From Gemmatimonadota bacterium (GTDB lineage: Bacteria; 4572-55; J002), in assembly GCA_003697105.1 (NCBI GenBank), contig RFFQ01000013.1:1-64000 (forward strand): a stretch of DNA of 64,000 nucleotides, given 5' to 3'. This document shows positions 9,901-18,863 of this stretch, piece by piece. How positions within the stretch are numbered: the stretch's first letter is position 1; every line of letters starts with the position of its first letter. The translations under genes were made by a program, and so were the position numbers. The notes under the pieces are model-generated. The model made no database searches and was not told the origin of the DNA. It saw nothing but the letters and a program-made list of their open reading frames with translations.

Positions 9901-11054
9901 TGGCAACGCACGGGCGTGGCATCTGGTCGGTCACTATCCCCGAACTGCCGCCACCACCGGTCGTCACGCGATCACCCCGCTTACGAATGTATCAGGGACC
10001 CCAACCCTATTTGACCGTTGATATCGCCCTGCGCTCCCCCTACGATTCCACGCAGGTGTGGATCAATGATGAGGTAATCCATCTTCCGGCAAATGAAACC
10101 CCACAAGATACCGTGATCGAATACACCGTTGCCGAAGAAATGGAGGTAAACGCCAGCGTGATTGCCTTTCGGGACGGTCGGGAATACCGGTCGCCGATAA
10201 TTACTCAAACCGCGTACCCCCTCGTGGAGCCACAAGTAAGTTATTTGAATCTGTTCGATGAACCTTCCGAAGATTTTATCGGAGACGGGTTTTCCATTCA
10301 AACGGTTTCCGGTTTTTCAGAACCCGCCCTCCATTCGCTCCACCCGTACCCCAACCAAACCAGCTTGATTTCCATGTTGCGGGTACCAATTATTGTGGGG
10401 TCGGGGAATTATGCCTTTCTGCAATTCCAAGAAGTGGTCATTGTGGAACCGGGGGAACCGGGGAGCGTCTTCGGTGATTTTAATTTCTGGGATTATGTGA
10501 TTGTCGAAGGTACCCGCAACGGGATTGATTGGCTACCCCTCCTAGATGGCTACGACTCCCGCGTTGACCCAGCGTGGCTGGATGCGTACAACGGTGGTAC
10601 CGTCGATGAATCTCTCTATCGCTTCCGGCGGATCAACCTGAACGAAACCTTTGAACCCGGGGAAACCATCTTGATCCGGTTCCGGTTATATGCCGATGCG
10701 GCAGTACGCAGTTGGGGATGGGCAATTGACAATCTGGAAATTCAGGAATATGTCGGGGTTGCGCCCGAACAAACCCGAATCGATATACCCCAATCGTTTT
10801 ACCTAGCGCAAAATTACCCCAATCCATTTAATCCCCGCACCACCATTGCCTTTTCTATCCCCGCCCTCGAACAAGTCAACCTCACGATTTACGATCTCAG
10901 CGGGCGAAAAGTGGATACCGTCGTGGATCAGCGCCTAGAAGCCGGTAACTATGAAGTCGTCTGGGATGCCGGAGACCGGCCTAGTGGCACCTATTTCTAC
11001 CGGTTGAGCGCGGGAACACAGCAACAAACCCACCGGATGATTTTGCTCAAGTAA
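6912..11054 (+). CDS. secreted Asp-box (sortilin/BNR-like) beta-propeller protein with T9SS sorting domain
   Basis: 1380 aa. A signal peptide (about 1-25) is followed from about residue 170 by at least eleven Asp-box-type repeats of the form (S/T)xDxGxTW, for example WKTTNAGESW, FKSTDAGETW, FQSTDMGETW and FESTDNGESW. They are spaced as in sortilin/Vps10-like or sialidase-like propellers. About residues 1030-1280 look like beta-sandwich modules. The last 85 residues are the FlgD-like T9SS type A sorting domain (NYPNPFNP, SGTYFYR, final LLK). AAGGAGG lies upstream of the ATG. It is probably exported to the surface by type IX secretion. No catalytic acid pair is evident, so a binding or peptidase-associated role is as likely as hydrolysis. 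Confidence 0.85.
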   Translation: MSHRLWITYIVSLSVIIGFALTSFAGRDDLPEETKRPELYHHDAQSTYKRSLAVYPPETNGFSSAQLRDKRLQQRLGIRKAKKDMSFGHPDKFFELHQALRTRGGEIAPSYPPNYKQIELEKALRRSHQRGLRENLDWIERGPANVSGRTRAIVVDPDDPLNIWYVGATSGGLWKTTNAGESWIDLTPPNMVNLAIGTLAMAASNPNVMYAGTGEGLGGLGQVRGDGIFKTTDRGETWVQLETTLEFSSINRIIVDPTDENIVLAAAEANRYASGQVGGGVVEPFGRIYKSTDGGTTWTITYENSNGYPVEQIIANPDSFHIQFATVQWDGIFKSTDAGETWTQKLNVANYNGRRTELAISPSNPRYMYAGIEGSFGSGALLFQSTDMGETWTNLAAQGANIPNWLGSQGWYDNCLAFSPYDTSELYLGGIHLWKSTLLSEGIIDVQENGTDEFMMLIPWGGFEGGGVGTGVQFASVGAPPPFGLEDEDYVSVEVRFGPGIHQRIHRFGFDGFQTLYEDYEEVPFEVWDTENDRQLMASFLDFDGNDAFELTPILDPNNPTNDIIMINSVLYAETPDPTISGRGDGLFYKNIYTIWSGLAPGATWEPDSLPESNLAIIYGEIDDPVFGIHQISYGYNPFTDSGTHADHHNLTLIPINPEEGTFRILNGNDGGVFYSDDGGLTWENTLNGYNTTQFYGVDKKPGADEYIGGMQDNGTWQSPPGVSADSTTSWLYRIGGDGYETAWHYENPDWILGGYQFNGINRSTNGGETWVDISGQIESGAGNAPFVTKIAKSNSDPDLVFAVSASGVWRSDDFGETWILTPIPDREWRMSNQTHVQISQANPQVVWAGARLADPANSRATLHVSQDGGLTFTPCERPDYDLGLVTGLATHPIDEGTAYALFSFSGAPKVLRTTDFGQTWEDISGFGNNGESDNGFPDVAVYSLLVMPHDPDVIWVGTEIGLFESTDNGESWAYADNGFPAVSIWEMNITDDQVVMATHGRGIWSVTIPELPPPPVVTRSPRLRMYQGPQPYLTVDIALRSPYDSTQVWINDEVIHLPANETPQDTVIEYTVAEEMEVNASVIAFRDGREYRSPIITQTAYPLVEPQVSYLNLFDEPSEDFIGDGFSIQTVSGFSEPALHSLHPYPNQTSLISMLRVPIIVGSGNYAFLQFQEVVIVEPGEPGSVFGDFNFWDYVIVEGTRNGIDWLPLLDGYDSRVDPAWLDAYNGGTVDESLYRFRRINLNETFEPGETILIRFRLYADAAVRSWGWAIDNLEIQEYVGVAPEQTRIDIPQSFYLAQNYPNPFNPRTTIAFSIPALEQVNLTIYDLSGRKVDTVVDQRLEAGNYEVVWDAGDRPSGTYFYRLSAGTQQQTHRMILLK

Positions 11055-11075
11055 CATTCAACCGGTGCCTCCCAA

Positions 11076-11106
11076 ACCCCGCCAATTGGGATTCAATTGG
11101 CGGGGT
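11076..11106 (+). terminator. GC-rich hairpin after the Asp-box protein
   Basis: A perfect 13-bp stem ACCCCGCCAATTG (11076-11088) with its complement (11094-11106) and a GGATT loop, 22 nt past the stop. The following bases are C-rich rather than T-rich, so it may be a stability or Rho-dependent element instead of a classic intrinsic terminator. Confidence 0.6.
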
Positions 11107-11216
11107 CTCCCCCCAACCTAAATCTAAACGGTTTTTTTATTGCATCTCCCTACAAAATATCGTAAAATCTCCCACATGAACGCTTCACCTACGAGTTTTC
11201 AAGGAGGAGATGCCCA

Positions 11217-12320
11217 ATGCCCAACCATCACCAGCACCCACAAAACCCGTATGAGCTATTACGCAAAAAGCTCCAACGGTTACAAAAAGCACACATTTTA
11301 GAGACAGACCCCAGTGTAAAATTTAAGTTGGAACACCAAATTAACGAGATTGAAGCCGAACTCACCCGGTTAAAATCATCCTCAAGTGTACCCTCTTCGT
11401 CGCCATCAACAACCCCCCCCATAACGGAACCCACACCGGCAATCGATAAGCCCGCGCCATCCCAACAGCCAACAACAACACCCAAATCCGACATTCTAAA
11501 ATGGGGATTCTGGTTGACCGGCATCCTTCTGGGCTATATTCTGGTCTTATTGGTCGGTATCCCGATTTTTGAGCAGTTCGCCCCGAATTACACCCAGACA
11601 TTAGTCTTTGTGGTATTGGTAATCGTCAGTCTTGTAGCGGCAATAGTGCTTTTCGGCTTTTTGGAAAGTACAGGTCTGTTCACAACCAAATGGGTCGAAT
11701 TTGGCGGCGCGGCGGCACTCGCCGGCTGGATGATCTGGTTTGGCATGGATCAACTCCAACCCGAAGTTCCTGTAGAATTACCCTCAATGAAAATCAGTGG
11801 CTTGATTTTTGTGGATGGAAAACCGGCCAGCGGGGTACGCGTCCGCTTAATCGAGACCGGCACCGATACTCAAACGAACGAAGGCAGTTTTTCCCTAAAA
11901 TTCACAACTGCCAACCACTTGGAGACCTATCATCTTCGCCTGCAATACAGTGAAATCGATACAACCGTAGAAATTCGCCCTTCTGCCATGCACGCCTTAC
12001 GGATCGATTTAGCCTCTCCGCCGAAACAGATCAGTGACGAGAAGCCCGAACCGGTGACCGAACCCCCCGTTCCGAAGGACATCGACCTAAAAAGTACCCT
12101 CGTTAATGTCATCGATCATCCGGTCCGCATCTATGTTGCAGGTCATACCTATGAAACTCACACCAATCGGGAAGGTAAATTTCATCTGCAAATACCTCGA
12201 CCGGAAAGACCGTTTCGGGTGGAGATTTTTACCGGGAATACTCTGTTTTGGTCTAGCCCTATCTACCAGCCCACCACATTCACCCATTTGCCGACCCGCA
12301 TTTGGAAAGAGAAAAAATGA
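11217..12320 (+). CDS. membrane protein with coiled coil and carboxypeptidase-regulatory-like modules
   Basis: 367 aa, unknown function. Seen in order: an N-terminal charged helical/coiled-coil stretch (about 10-55), a Ser/Pro/Thr-rich linker (57-95), two or three transmembrane segments (about 100-185), then two small beta modules beginning ISGLIFVDGKPASGVRVRL and VNVIDHPVRIYVAG. These resemble carboxypeptidase-regulatory (CarboxypepD_reg/CNA-B) beta-sandwiches. The start follows AAGGAGG at 11201. Its stop overlaps the MFS start (ATGA), so the two are co-translated and it may be an accessory of that carrier. Confidence 0.65.
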   Translation: MPNHHQHPQNPYELLRKKLQRLQKAHILETDPSVKFKLEHQINEIEAELTRLKSSSSVPSSSPSTTPPITEPTPAIDKPAPSQQPTTTPKSDILKWGFWLTGILLGYILVLLVGIPIFEQFAPNYTQTLVFVVLVIVSLVAAIVLFGFLESTGLFTTKWVEFGGAAALAGWMIWFGMDQLQPEVPVELPSMKISGLIFVDGKPASGVRVRLIETGTDTQTNEGSFSLKFTTANHLETYHLRLQYSEIDTTVEIRPSAMHALRIDLASPPKQISDEKPEPVTEPPVPKDIDLKSTLVNVIDHPVRIYVAGHTYETHTNREGKFHLQIPRPERPFRVEIFTGNTLFWSSPIYQPTTFTHLPTRIWKEKK

Positions 12321-13552
12321 GTCCAGTAATCCAATCCCTAAATCCTCCAATGTTGGTACGATTTTCACTGTATGGTTTTCTGAAAAATCAACGGTATTTT
12401 GAGCCGTTTTTATTTCTGATTTTCCTTGAAAAGGGGTTGTCCTATTTTGCTATTGGAGTATTGATCGGTTTTCGGGAGTTGTGTCTGAATCTAATGGAAA
12501 TTCCCAGCGGGGCGTTGGCAGATTTGTACGGGCGCCGGCGGACGATGATCGCGGCCTTTGTGGGATATGTGATCTCGTTTGTGGTATTTGCCCTGAGTCA
12601 TTCTTTCTGGGCATTGATGGGGGCGATGTTCTGCTTTGCCATGGGGGATGCCTTCCGTAGCGGGACTCATAAAGCGATGATTTTTGACTGGCTGGCACAC
12701 GAGGGCCGCCTCACGGAGAAGACAAAAGTGTACGGCTTCACCCGTTCGTGGTCAAAGATGGGGTCGGCGCTTTCCGTGGTGATTGCCGCCGGCATGGTCT
12801 TTTATTCCGGGCAGTACAGCCATATTTTTTGGTTTTCCATCCCACCCTATGTACTGGGGATTATCAACTTTTTCGGCTATCCGGCGTATTTGGATGGCGC
12901 ACGCCGGCGATCCTTTTCCGGGCATGCGGTATGGTCTCATTTTAAGCAAGCACTCCACCGGTCGTGGCAGGATTCCAACATCCGGCGCTTGATCGTAGAA
13001 TCCATGGGGTTTGAGGGGCTGTATAAATCGGTCAAAGATTACCTCCAACCGGTGATCCAGCATTTGGCGGTAACGTTACCACTATTGGTGGGGGTAGAAG
13101 ACACCCGGCGCACGGCCTTAATGGTTGGGGGAGTCTATTTTGTGCTTCATGTGCTTTCTGGAATTGCCTCGCGCCGGGCGTATCGTTTGCGGGATCGTCT
13201 GGGAAGCGAAGAGAACGCCGCGAAATGGCTCTGGCAACTCTACGGGTTACTGTTTTTAATCCTCACCTTCAGTTTCAGCCGGAATATGCTGTGGGTTGCC
13301 ATCCTATGTTTTACCGGTATGGCCATTGCCCAAAATATGTGGCGTCCAATTTTAGTCAGCCGGTTTGATGATCATGCCCCAGCAGAAGAAAGTGCCACGA
13401 TTCTGTCTATCGAATCCCAATCCAAGTCCTTAGCAACCATCCTATTAGCGCCGCTATTGGGATATGCGGTCGATCAATTTAGCTTTTTACCGTTGGGTAT
13501 TTGCGGCATCGCCGTTTCGAGCCTGATCGGGTTCCAGTTTTACCGGCGCTGA
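12317..13552 (+). CDS. MFS transporter
   Basis: 411-aa major facilitator with about twelve hydrophobic helices. The family's loop 2-3 signature is visible in MEIPSGALADLYGRRR (G-x3-D-x2-GRR pattern). I chose the ATG at 12317 because it overlaps the preceding stop as ATGA. The substrate is unknown; the form resembles small-molecule or drug-type effluxers. It ends in TGA, one of several genes here where TGA is an ordinary stop. Confidence 0.85.
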   Translation: MSPVIQSLNPPMLVRFSLYGFLKNQRYFEPFLFLIFLEKGLSYFAIGVLIGFRELCLNLMEIPSGALADLYGRRRTMIAAFVGYVISFVVFALSHSFWALMGAMFCFAMGDAFRSGTHKAMIFDWLAHEGRLTEKTKVYGFTRSWSKMGSALSVVIAAGMVFYSGQYSHIFWFSIPPYVLGIINFFGYPAYLDGARRRSFSGHAVWSHFKQALHRSWQDSNIRRLIVESMGFEGLYKSVKDYLQPVIQHLAVTLPLLVGVEDTRRTALMVGGVYFVLHVLSGIASRRAYRLRDRLGSEENAAKWLWQLYGLLFLILTFSFSRNMLWVAILCFTGMAIAQNMWRPILVSRFDDHAPAEESATILSIESQSKSLATILLAPLLGYAVDQFSFLPLGICGIAVSSLIGFQFYRR

Positions 13553-13599
13553 CAGTGCAGAAACCTCCCCATCCCCAACCTGACCAGATAACTTTTGGT

Positions 13600-13628
13600 T
13601 TGACTTTTGATCCCTCCGATCATAGATT
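13600..13628 (+). promoter_or_regulatory. sigma70 promoter for hslU
   Basis: TTGACT (13600-13605), 17 nt, TAGATT (13623-13628), about 110 nt upstream of the hslU start and after the MFS gene. Confidence 0.6.
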
Positions 13629-13739
13629 AAGCGATCTGTAACCAACATCTTCCCAGTTTTATTACCTAAATTCGGGGTTCTAAACTGGAAAACCCCATAA
13701 CAACTATACCAGCAGAAAAATACGATTAAGGAGGATTTG

Positions 13740-15113
13740 ATGGCGGAATACACGCCCCGGCAGATTGTGGCTGAACTGGACAAGTATATTGTAGGGCAAG
13801 CCAAAGCCAAACGCAGTGTGGCTATCGCCCTACGAAACCGTTGGCGACGGCAACGTGCCGCCGAAGAGATTCGGGACGAAATCATGCCCAACAATATCAT
13901 CATGATAGGACCAACCGGTGTGGGTAAAACAGAGATTGCCCGCCGTCTGGCACGTCTGGCAGGCGCCCCGTTCATCAAAGTAGAAGCCTCTAAATTTACG
14001 GAAGTCGGCTATGTGGGCCGCGATGTGGAATCCATGGTGCGCGATCTGGTCGATCTGGCAATCGGGATGGTACGTGAAGAGCAAACCCAGCGCGTGGAAG
14101 AGAAAGCCGAGCAGATGGCAGAAGAGCGCATCTTAGATTTACTCCTTCCCTCACCCCCCAAAGCCTCCAGTTTGGATGAAGAGGACATGATGGGGCTTGA
14201 TGCGGGACGCCTTGAAGAAATCGAGAGTAAATACCACCGCACCCGGGAGAAACTCCGCCAACAACTGCGGGATGGGAAGCTCGATCATCGCACGATAGAA
14301 ATCGAAACCGCCAGCCGCCAATCCCCGATGATAGAGATTTTCTCCAATGCCGGCATTGAAGAAATGGACATCAATTTTTCCGAAGTTTTTGGCAATCTAT
14401 TACCCCAAAAGAAGAAACGTCGAAAGATGCCCATCCCCGAAGCCCGGAACATATTAGTCCAAGAAGAAGCTCAAAAGCTCATCGATATGGATGAAGTGGT
14501 CAAGCAAGCCTTGGCTCGGGTGGAAGAATCCGGTATTATTTTTATTGATGAATTGGATAAAGTCGCCGCCGAAGATCGCAAATCAGGTCCCGATGTCAGC
14601 CGCGAGGGTGTCCAGCGGGATTTACTCCCTATTGTGGAGGGGTCAACCGTGGCAACGAAGTACGGCATGGTCAAAACGGATCATATCCTTTTTATCGCCG
14701 CAGGAGCATTCCACGTTGCCAAACCCTCAGATTTAATCCCGGAATTACAAGGTCGATTCCCCATCCGGGTCGAACTGGATAGCCTAACAAAAGATGATTT
14801 CATCCGGATTTTAACCGAACCGAAAAACGCCTTGACCCGCCAATATGCCGCTCTCATGAAAACCGAAGGTGTGGAATTGACCTTCACCAAAGATGCGATT
14901 GAGGCAATCGCCGAAATGGCATACCAGATCAATGAAAAAATGGAAAATATCGGTGCCCGCCGCTTGCACACTGTTCTAACGACGCTATTGGAAGACCTGC
15001 TGTTTGATGTACCCGATATAAAAACTGGTAGCACGAAAATCACCGGTAAATTTGTACGGGAACGCTTGGATAATATTATCGAAGATGAAGATTTAAGCCA
15101 ATATATTTTGTAA
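13740..15113 (+). CDS. hslU: ATP-dependent protease ATPase subunit HslU
   Basis: AAA+ unfoldase that normally feeds substrates into the HslV peptidase. 457 aa from the ATG at 13740, which AAGGAGG (13728-13734) supports. Walker A is GPTGVGKT (57-64), the pore loop GYVG is at 90-93, the I-domain is a charged insertion at about 110-240, Walker B is IIFIDELDK, and the C-terminus is the tail LSQYIL that docks on HslV. No hslV lies next to it: the upstream gene is an MFS carrier and the downstream genes are GWxTD proteins, so the peptidase subunit must be encoded elsewhere. Confidence 0.95.
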   Translation: MAEYTPRQIVAELDKYIVGQAKAKRSVAIALRNRWRRQRAAEEIRDEIMPNNIIMIGPTGVGKTEIARRLARLAGAPFIKVEASKFTEVGYVGRDVESMVRDLVDLAIGMVREEQTQRVEEKAEQMAEERILDLLLPSPPKASSLDEEDMMGLDAGRLEEIESKYHRTREKLRQQLRDGKLDHRTIEIETASRQSPMIEIFSNAGIEEMDINFSEVFGNLLPQKKKRRKMPIPEARNILVQEEAQKLIDMDEVVKQALARVEESGIIFIDELDKVAAEDRKSGPDVSREGVQRDLLPIVEGSTVATKYGMVKTDHILFIAAGAFHVAKPSDLIPELQGRFPIRVELDSLTKDDFIRILTEPKNALTRQYAALMKTEGVELTFTKDAIEAIAEMAYQINEKMENIGARRLHTVLTTLLEDLLFDVPDIKTGSTKITGKFVRERLDNIIEDEDLSQYIL

Positions 15114-15164
15114 GAGACATTTACACAGACTATGTTCATTTACCACCCAGACGGGGATAGGCAC

Positions 15165-16451
15165 ATGCGACCAAATCGGTGGATTCTTCTCGTATTAGTC
15201 ATCCTAACCGCTTTGAGGGCAAATGCAAAGGAATCTCCCCGCACAGCGGTGATCGTCGATCAGGCGATTGGTCTGTTTCTGGATTATGCCCAATTCCGTC
15301 AGGGGACGGGTGAGCGATATTTGGAGGTTTACTATCAAGTCCCCCATAACCAATTTCAGTTCCGTGAAAAAGCAGGGCGCTATCAGGCAAAATTCGATGT
15401 CGCGGTGGCGGTTTATGATGCCGATCAATACCAACTGATCGGTGATGTCTGGCAACAACAGTTCTCGGTGGATACCATCGAAGAGACACGATTATTGAGC
15501 CGCTACTATCTGGGGCAAGTATCCTTAACCATTCCTCCACAAGCAACCGCATTCATGTTCACCCTTGAAGACCATCAGTCAAATCGCAAGGTTTCTGTCA
15601 CCCAACCCCTTTCGCCGCTGGACACCTCAGAGATCGAGATTAGTGATATTTTGTTTGCCTCTATGATTGAACCGGTCAATGAAGGCTCAACAGAGTTTAT
15701 CCGCGGGGATTTACGGGTGACTCCCAACCCCACCCGTGCCTACGGTGAGTTCTATTCTGATCTGTTCTTTTATTATGAGCTTTACACTCCCCAAGATTTG
15801 ACAAATTACCAGACCCTCTGCCAAATTTACAACGATCATGGGGATACCACTCTGCAAAAAGTCATCCCCATTGATGCGCATAGCACCGGTCAGTACGGTA
15901 AATTGGACTTGCTCCAACACCCCCAAGGCGAGTATATATTGGAGGTGATGGTGCTAAACCCGAATGGTACCATCTCCGCCCAAAAAAGAGCAAAATTTTC
16001 CATCCGCCGCTCGCTGTTTACCCAAGATTATGAAGTCACCCTTGCCCAATTATCCTACATTGCCACCATGGAAGAATATAATTGGTTGAAATCATTACCT
16101 CCCGAACAGCGTGTCCGCGGGTTACTCGAATTTTGGAAACGGCGCGATCCGACGCCAAACACCCCGACGAATGAAGCGCTAAGCCTGTTTTACCAACGAG
16201 TTAAATACGCCAACGAGCAATTCAGCTTTGCCACTCGGGAAGGATGGGAAACTGACCGGGGACGGATTTTCATCAAATACGGTCCTCCCGACCAAATTAT
16301 AGATCGCCCGATTGAGTTAGACCGCCGTCCCTATATTATTTGGTCTTATGATCATGTCGAGGGACGGCCCGGAGGACGCCAATTTTTGTTTGTTGATGAT
16401 ACGGGACATGGCTTTTATAAACTTTACAACCTCTCCGAGGAAGACCGCTAA
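15165..16451 (+). CDS. GWxTD domain-containing protein (first copy)
   Basis: About 428 aa with a cleavable signal peptide (about 1-22, MRPNRWILLVLVILTALRANA). The C-terminal GWxTD domain is clear: REGWETDRGRIFIKYGPP at about residues 365-382, followed by YIIWSY and a short beta end. The N-terminal two thirds are beta-rich. The domain is common in FCB and Acidobacteria envelope proteins and its function is unknown. I start at the ATG at 15165, where the signal peptide begins, rather than at an upstream ATG. A paralogue follows 18 nt downstream. Confidence 0.82.
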   Translation: MRPNRWILLVLVILTALRANAKESPRTAVIVDQAIGLFLDYAQFRQGTGERYLEVYYQVPHNQFQFREKAGRYQAKFDVAVAVYDADQYQLIGDVWQQQFSVDTIEETRLLSRYYLGQVSLTIPPQATAFMFTLEDHQSNRKVSVTQPLSPLDTSEIEISDILFASMIEPVNEGSTEFIRGDLRVTPNPTRAYGEFYSDLFFYYELYTPQDLTNYQTLCQIYNDHGDTTLQKVIPIDAHSTGQYGKLDLLQHPQGEYILEVMVLNPNGTISAQKRAKFSIRRSLFTQDYEVTLAQLSYIATMEEYNWLKSLPPEQRVRGLLEFWKRRDPTPNTPTNEALSLFYQRVKYANEQFSFATREGWETDRGRIFIKYGPPDQIIDRPIELDRRPYIIWSYDHVEGRPGGRQFLFVDDTGHGFYKLYNLSEEDR

Positions 16452-16469
16452 GAAAAAGGAGACCCACCC

Positions 16470-17930
16470 ATGAGACAAAACGGAATTTACCTTGTTATTG
16501 CCACCACCCTGTTGCTCCTCGGCTCGCTTCAACCGGCACAGAGCGCATGCAGTTCCAGTGAAAACGGACTCCGTTTTTGTGCGGATATTTCCTGTTTTCG
16601 GGGTGCGGAGCATAATACATACGTGGAAATTTACTACCGCATGAACAACGATCAACTGACCTTCCAACCGATTGAGAATTACCCGGATATACCCGAAACA
16701 GCAAAAGAAACCCATGAATTTGCCGCCGCGTTTGAAGTAACAATTCAATTATTTAGTTTGAAAGGAGATACGATTGTCGCCGATGTCCGGCGGCAAACAG
16801 TCCTCTCCCAAACTCAGGAAGATACCTACTCGGATCAACTGTTTGCATTGGATCAACGGGCGCTGGTCATGCAACCCGGAGAATACAAACTCCTCATCCA
16901 AATGCAAGATGAAAATAGCCATAGAAAGGGCTTTTTGCTATTACCGGTCGTTGCGGAATCCTTCCCACCGGATCAATTATCCCTGAGCGATATCCAGCTC
17001 TCGACATACATCCAGCAGTACCAACCGGATTATGGTAATCCGAAATTTGCCAAAAACGGGCTTGAAATAACGCCGAATCCGGCACAGACGTTCGGGAACC
17101 AATTTCCCAATCTGTATCTGTATTATGAAGTGTATAATCTGAAACCGGGTGAAAACGCCTTCTTTGAGGAAGCCATTGATATATTGGATGATAACGGAAA
17201 TACAGTCAAAAGCATTGAACCAGCCACCGTGGAGGTCACAACGGAAACCCGTGTGCGAGTACAGCGGATATTAGTCGGCAGTCTCCCCGATGGAGCCTAT
17301 ACCGCGCGGGTACAGGTCTCACAAGGGGATCAGCAGTGTACCCAAGAGAAACCATTTACCGTTCAATCCATCAAACCGAAACTTCCACCTTACCCCGAAA
17401 AAATACCACTTGCCGATTTTAATACGGAACAACTGGATAATTTGTTTATGGGATTGGATTATCTGGCGACCAATGCGGAAAAACGGCGGATTGATCAATT
17501 ACGGAAAGAGGGTACAGATGCGGAAAAACGAGAATTTTTGCTGGAATTTTGGAAAGAACGCGGACCGGAAGCCCAAAAAGAACATTATCGTCGGGTTGAA
17601 GTTGCCAATACGTCCTATTCGGAGCATTTTGGCTTCCGTGAGGGATGGAAAACGGAAATGGGGCGGGTTTACATCACTTACGGACCGCCCGAAGAAATTT
17701 CACGCTATCCCATGACGTTTGAAGTACCCGCTTATGAAATTTGGCGCTACTATTCTACCGGTAAGTATCTGGTTTTAATGGATGTTGACGGTACGGGGTC
17801 TTACATTGTTGCCGGTTCCAATATACCCGGCGAACCGTGGGACCCAGATTGGGTTGGTTATAAAGATTATCTGATTCAAGGTGGCAACTTGCCCACAGTG
17901 GATCAACACAATCTGGAGGAAGAAGAATAA
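16470..17930 (+). CDS. GWxTD domain-containing protein (second copy)
   Basis: 486 aa, signal peptide about 1-25, then a beta-rich N-terminal region and a C-terminal GWxTD domain with the variant GWKTE (REGWKTEMGRVYITYGPP). It has two early Cys residues (ACSSS, CADISC), unlike its upstream paralogue, and may form an extracytoplasmic disulfide. AAAAGGAG precedes the ATG. The gene order points to tandem duplication followed by divergence. Confidence 0.82.
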   Translation: MRQNGIYLVIATTLLLLGSLQPAQSACSSSENGLRFCADISCFRGAEHNTYVEIYYRMNNDQLTFQPIENYPDIPETAKETHEFAAAFEVTIQLFSLKGDTIVADVRRQTVLSQTQEDTYSDQLFALDQRALVMQPGEYKLLIQMQDENSHRKGFLLLPVVAESFPPDQLSLSDIQLSTYIQQYQPDYGNPKFAKNGLEITPNPAQTFGNQFPNLYLYYEVYNLKPGENAFFEEAIDILDDNGNTVKSIEPATVEVTTETRVRVQRILVGSLPDGAYTARVQVSQGDQQCTQEKPFTVQSIKPKLPPYPEKIPLADFNTEQLDNLFMGLDYLATNAEKRRIDQLRKEGTDAEKREFLLEFWKERGPEAQKEHYRRVEVANTSYSEHFGFREGWKTEMGRVYITYGPPEEISRYPMTFEVPAYEIWRYYSTGKYLVLMDVDGTGSYIVAGSNIPGEPWDPDWVGYKDYLIQGGNLPTVDQHNLEEEE

Positions 17931-17937
17931 AATCGTA

Positions 17938-18120
17938 TCAATTAAGGTACAATGATTTGATACTGTTCCACGTAGCATCTGCAGATGTTTGACCCGGCTG
18001 AAGAGAATCTCGGGCGTCTAATTGGATCGCTTTTACGGAATGTTGCGAATTGGCATACGTTGCGCCAAACAGCACGATAAGCACAACCAGACCGATGATA
18101 CTACCGATAATTCGTCTCAT
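17938..18120 (-). CDS. small single-pass membrane or secreted peptide
   Basis: 60 aa from an ATG placed 7 nt after a strong GGAGG. Residues 1-24 form a signal anchor (MRRIIGSIIGLVVLIVLFG), and the rest is short, polar and without a recognisable domain. It ends 8 nt from the convergent GWxTD stop. The good ribosome-binding site and typical hydrophobic N-terminus support a real gene despite its length. Confidence 0.55.
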   Translation of the reverse strand: MRRIIGSIIGLVVLIVLFGATYANSQHSVKAIQLDARDSLQPGQTSADATWNSIKSLYLN

Positions 18121-18207
18121 GTATATCCTCCGATCATCCATTGAGTCGTCTGTTTACACTGATGTAAATCGGATGGAATAGAAAAATGTATGCCACAATA
18201 AAAAACC

Positions 18208-18263
18208 AACACCACCTGATAACCCTAATAAGTTGACAATAAAAGGGTTATACAGATGGTGTT
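18208..18263. terminator. long bidirectional terminator downstream of gcvH
   Basis: A long stem, AACACCACCTG-ATAACCCT (18208-18226) with its near-complement (18244-18263), has one bulge and a 17-nt loop. A T run follows on the plus strand and an A run precedes it, giving a U run on the minus strand. It serves gcvH on the minus strand. Confidence 0.75.
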
Positions 18264-18326
18264 TCTTTTTTTGGAGACAAATTTTAGATGAAAATACCGG
18301 ATATTTTTTGCAACATCTATCCCGGT

Positions 18327-18704
18327 CTAGCTGGCGGCGATTTCCGCGTATCCATTGGCATCCAGAAGGGTATCCAGACCACTCGGATCCGCCAATTTCA
18401 CTTTGAAAATCCAGCCTTTCCCGTAAGGGTCTTCATTAACCAGTTCCGGGGCATCGTTCAGTTCTTCATTGATTTCCAGAACTTCCCCGCTCACCGGAGA
18501 TTTCAGGTCTTCGGCGGCTTTGACGGATTCAATCGAGCCGCACGGTTCATGCGCTTCAACCGTATCACCAATTTCCGGCGCTTCAATAAACACAATATCA
18601 CCCAATTCCGTCTGGGCATGGTCGGTAATACCAATGGTAGCAGTATCACCCTCCACCCGCACCCACTCATGGGACTCGGAATATTTGAGATCGGCAGGAA
18701 TCAT
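18327..18704 (-). CDS. gcvH: glycine cleavage system H protein
   Basis: 125-aa lipoyl carrier of the glycine cleavage system. It shuttles the aminomethyl group between the P, T and L proteins in the cytoplasm. The family start [15 protein letters not shown] and the lipoylation site ESVKAAEDL (Lys is the modified residue) are clear, as is [11 protein letters not shown] near the end. The start at 18704 follows AAGGAG with 7-nt spacing. It is monocistronic; gcvT and gcvP are not in the window. Confidence 0.95.
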   Translation of the reverse strand: MIPADLKYSESHEWVRVEGDTATIGITDHAQTELGDIVFIEAPEIGDTVEAHEPCGSIESVKAAEDLKSPVSGEVLEINEELNDAPELVNEDPYGKGWIFKVKLADPSGLDTLLDANGYAEIAAS

Positions 18705-18804
18705 AACACACTCCTTGATTATTGAGGTTGAAAAGAGTAGATTACCACTATCTGAATACAAACGCTACATTTTCAGATAACCCGATAACCGATTACGGTA
18801 TCGA

Positions 18805-18833
18805 TTCATATCAATTTTACCAGTAAAAGTCAA
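18805..18833 (-). promoter_or_regulatory. sigma70 promoter for gcvH
   Basis: On the minus strand TTGACT (complement of 18828-18833), 17 nt, TATGAA (complement of 18805-18810), about 100 nt upstream of the gcvH start. Confidence 0.65.
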
Positions 18834-18863
18834 TACTAAATAGACCCCAATGAGGTGAAACGC

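Noticed and set aside
13487..13978. Minus-strand open frame across the MFS-hslU junction
   Set aside because: It overlaps two good plus-strand genes and the hslU promoter, and its composition is that of an antisense shadow.
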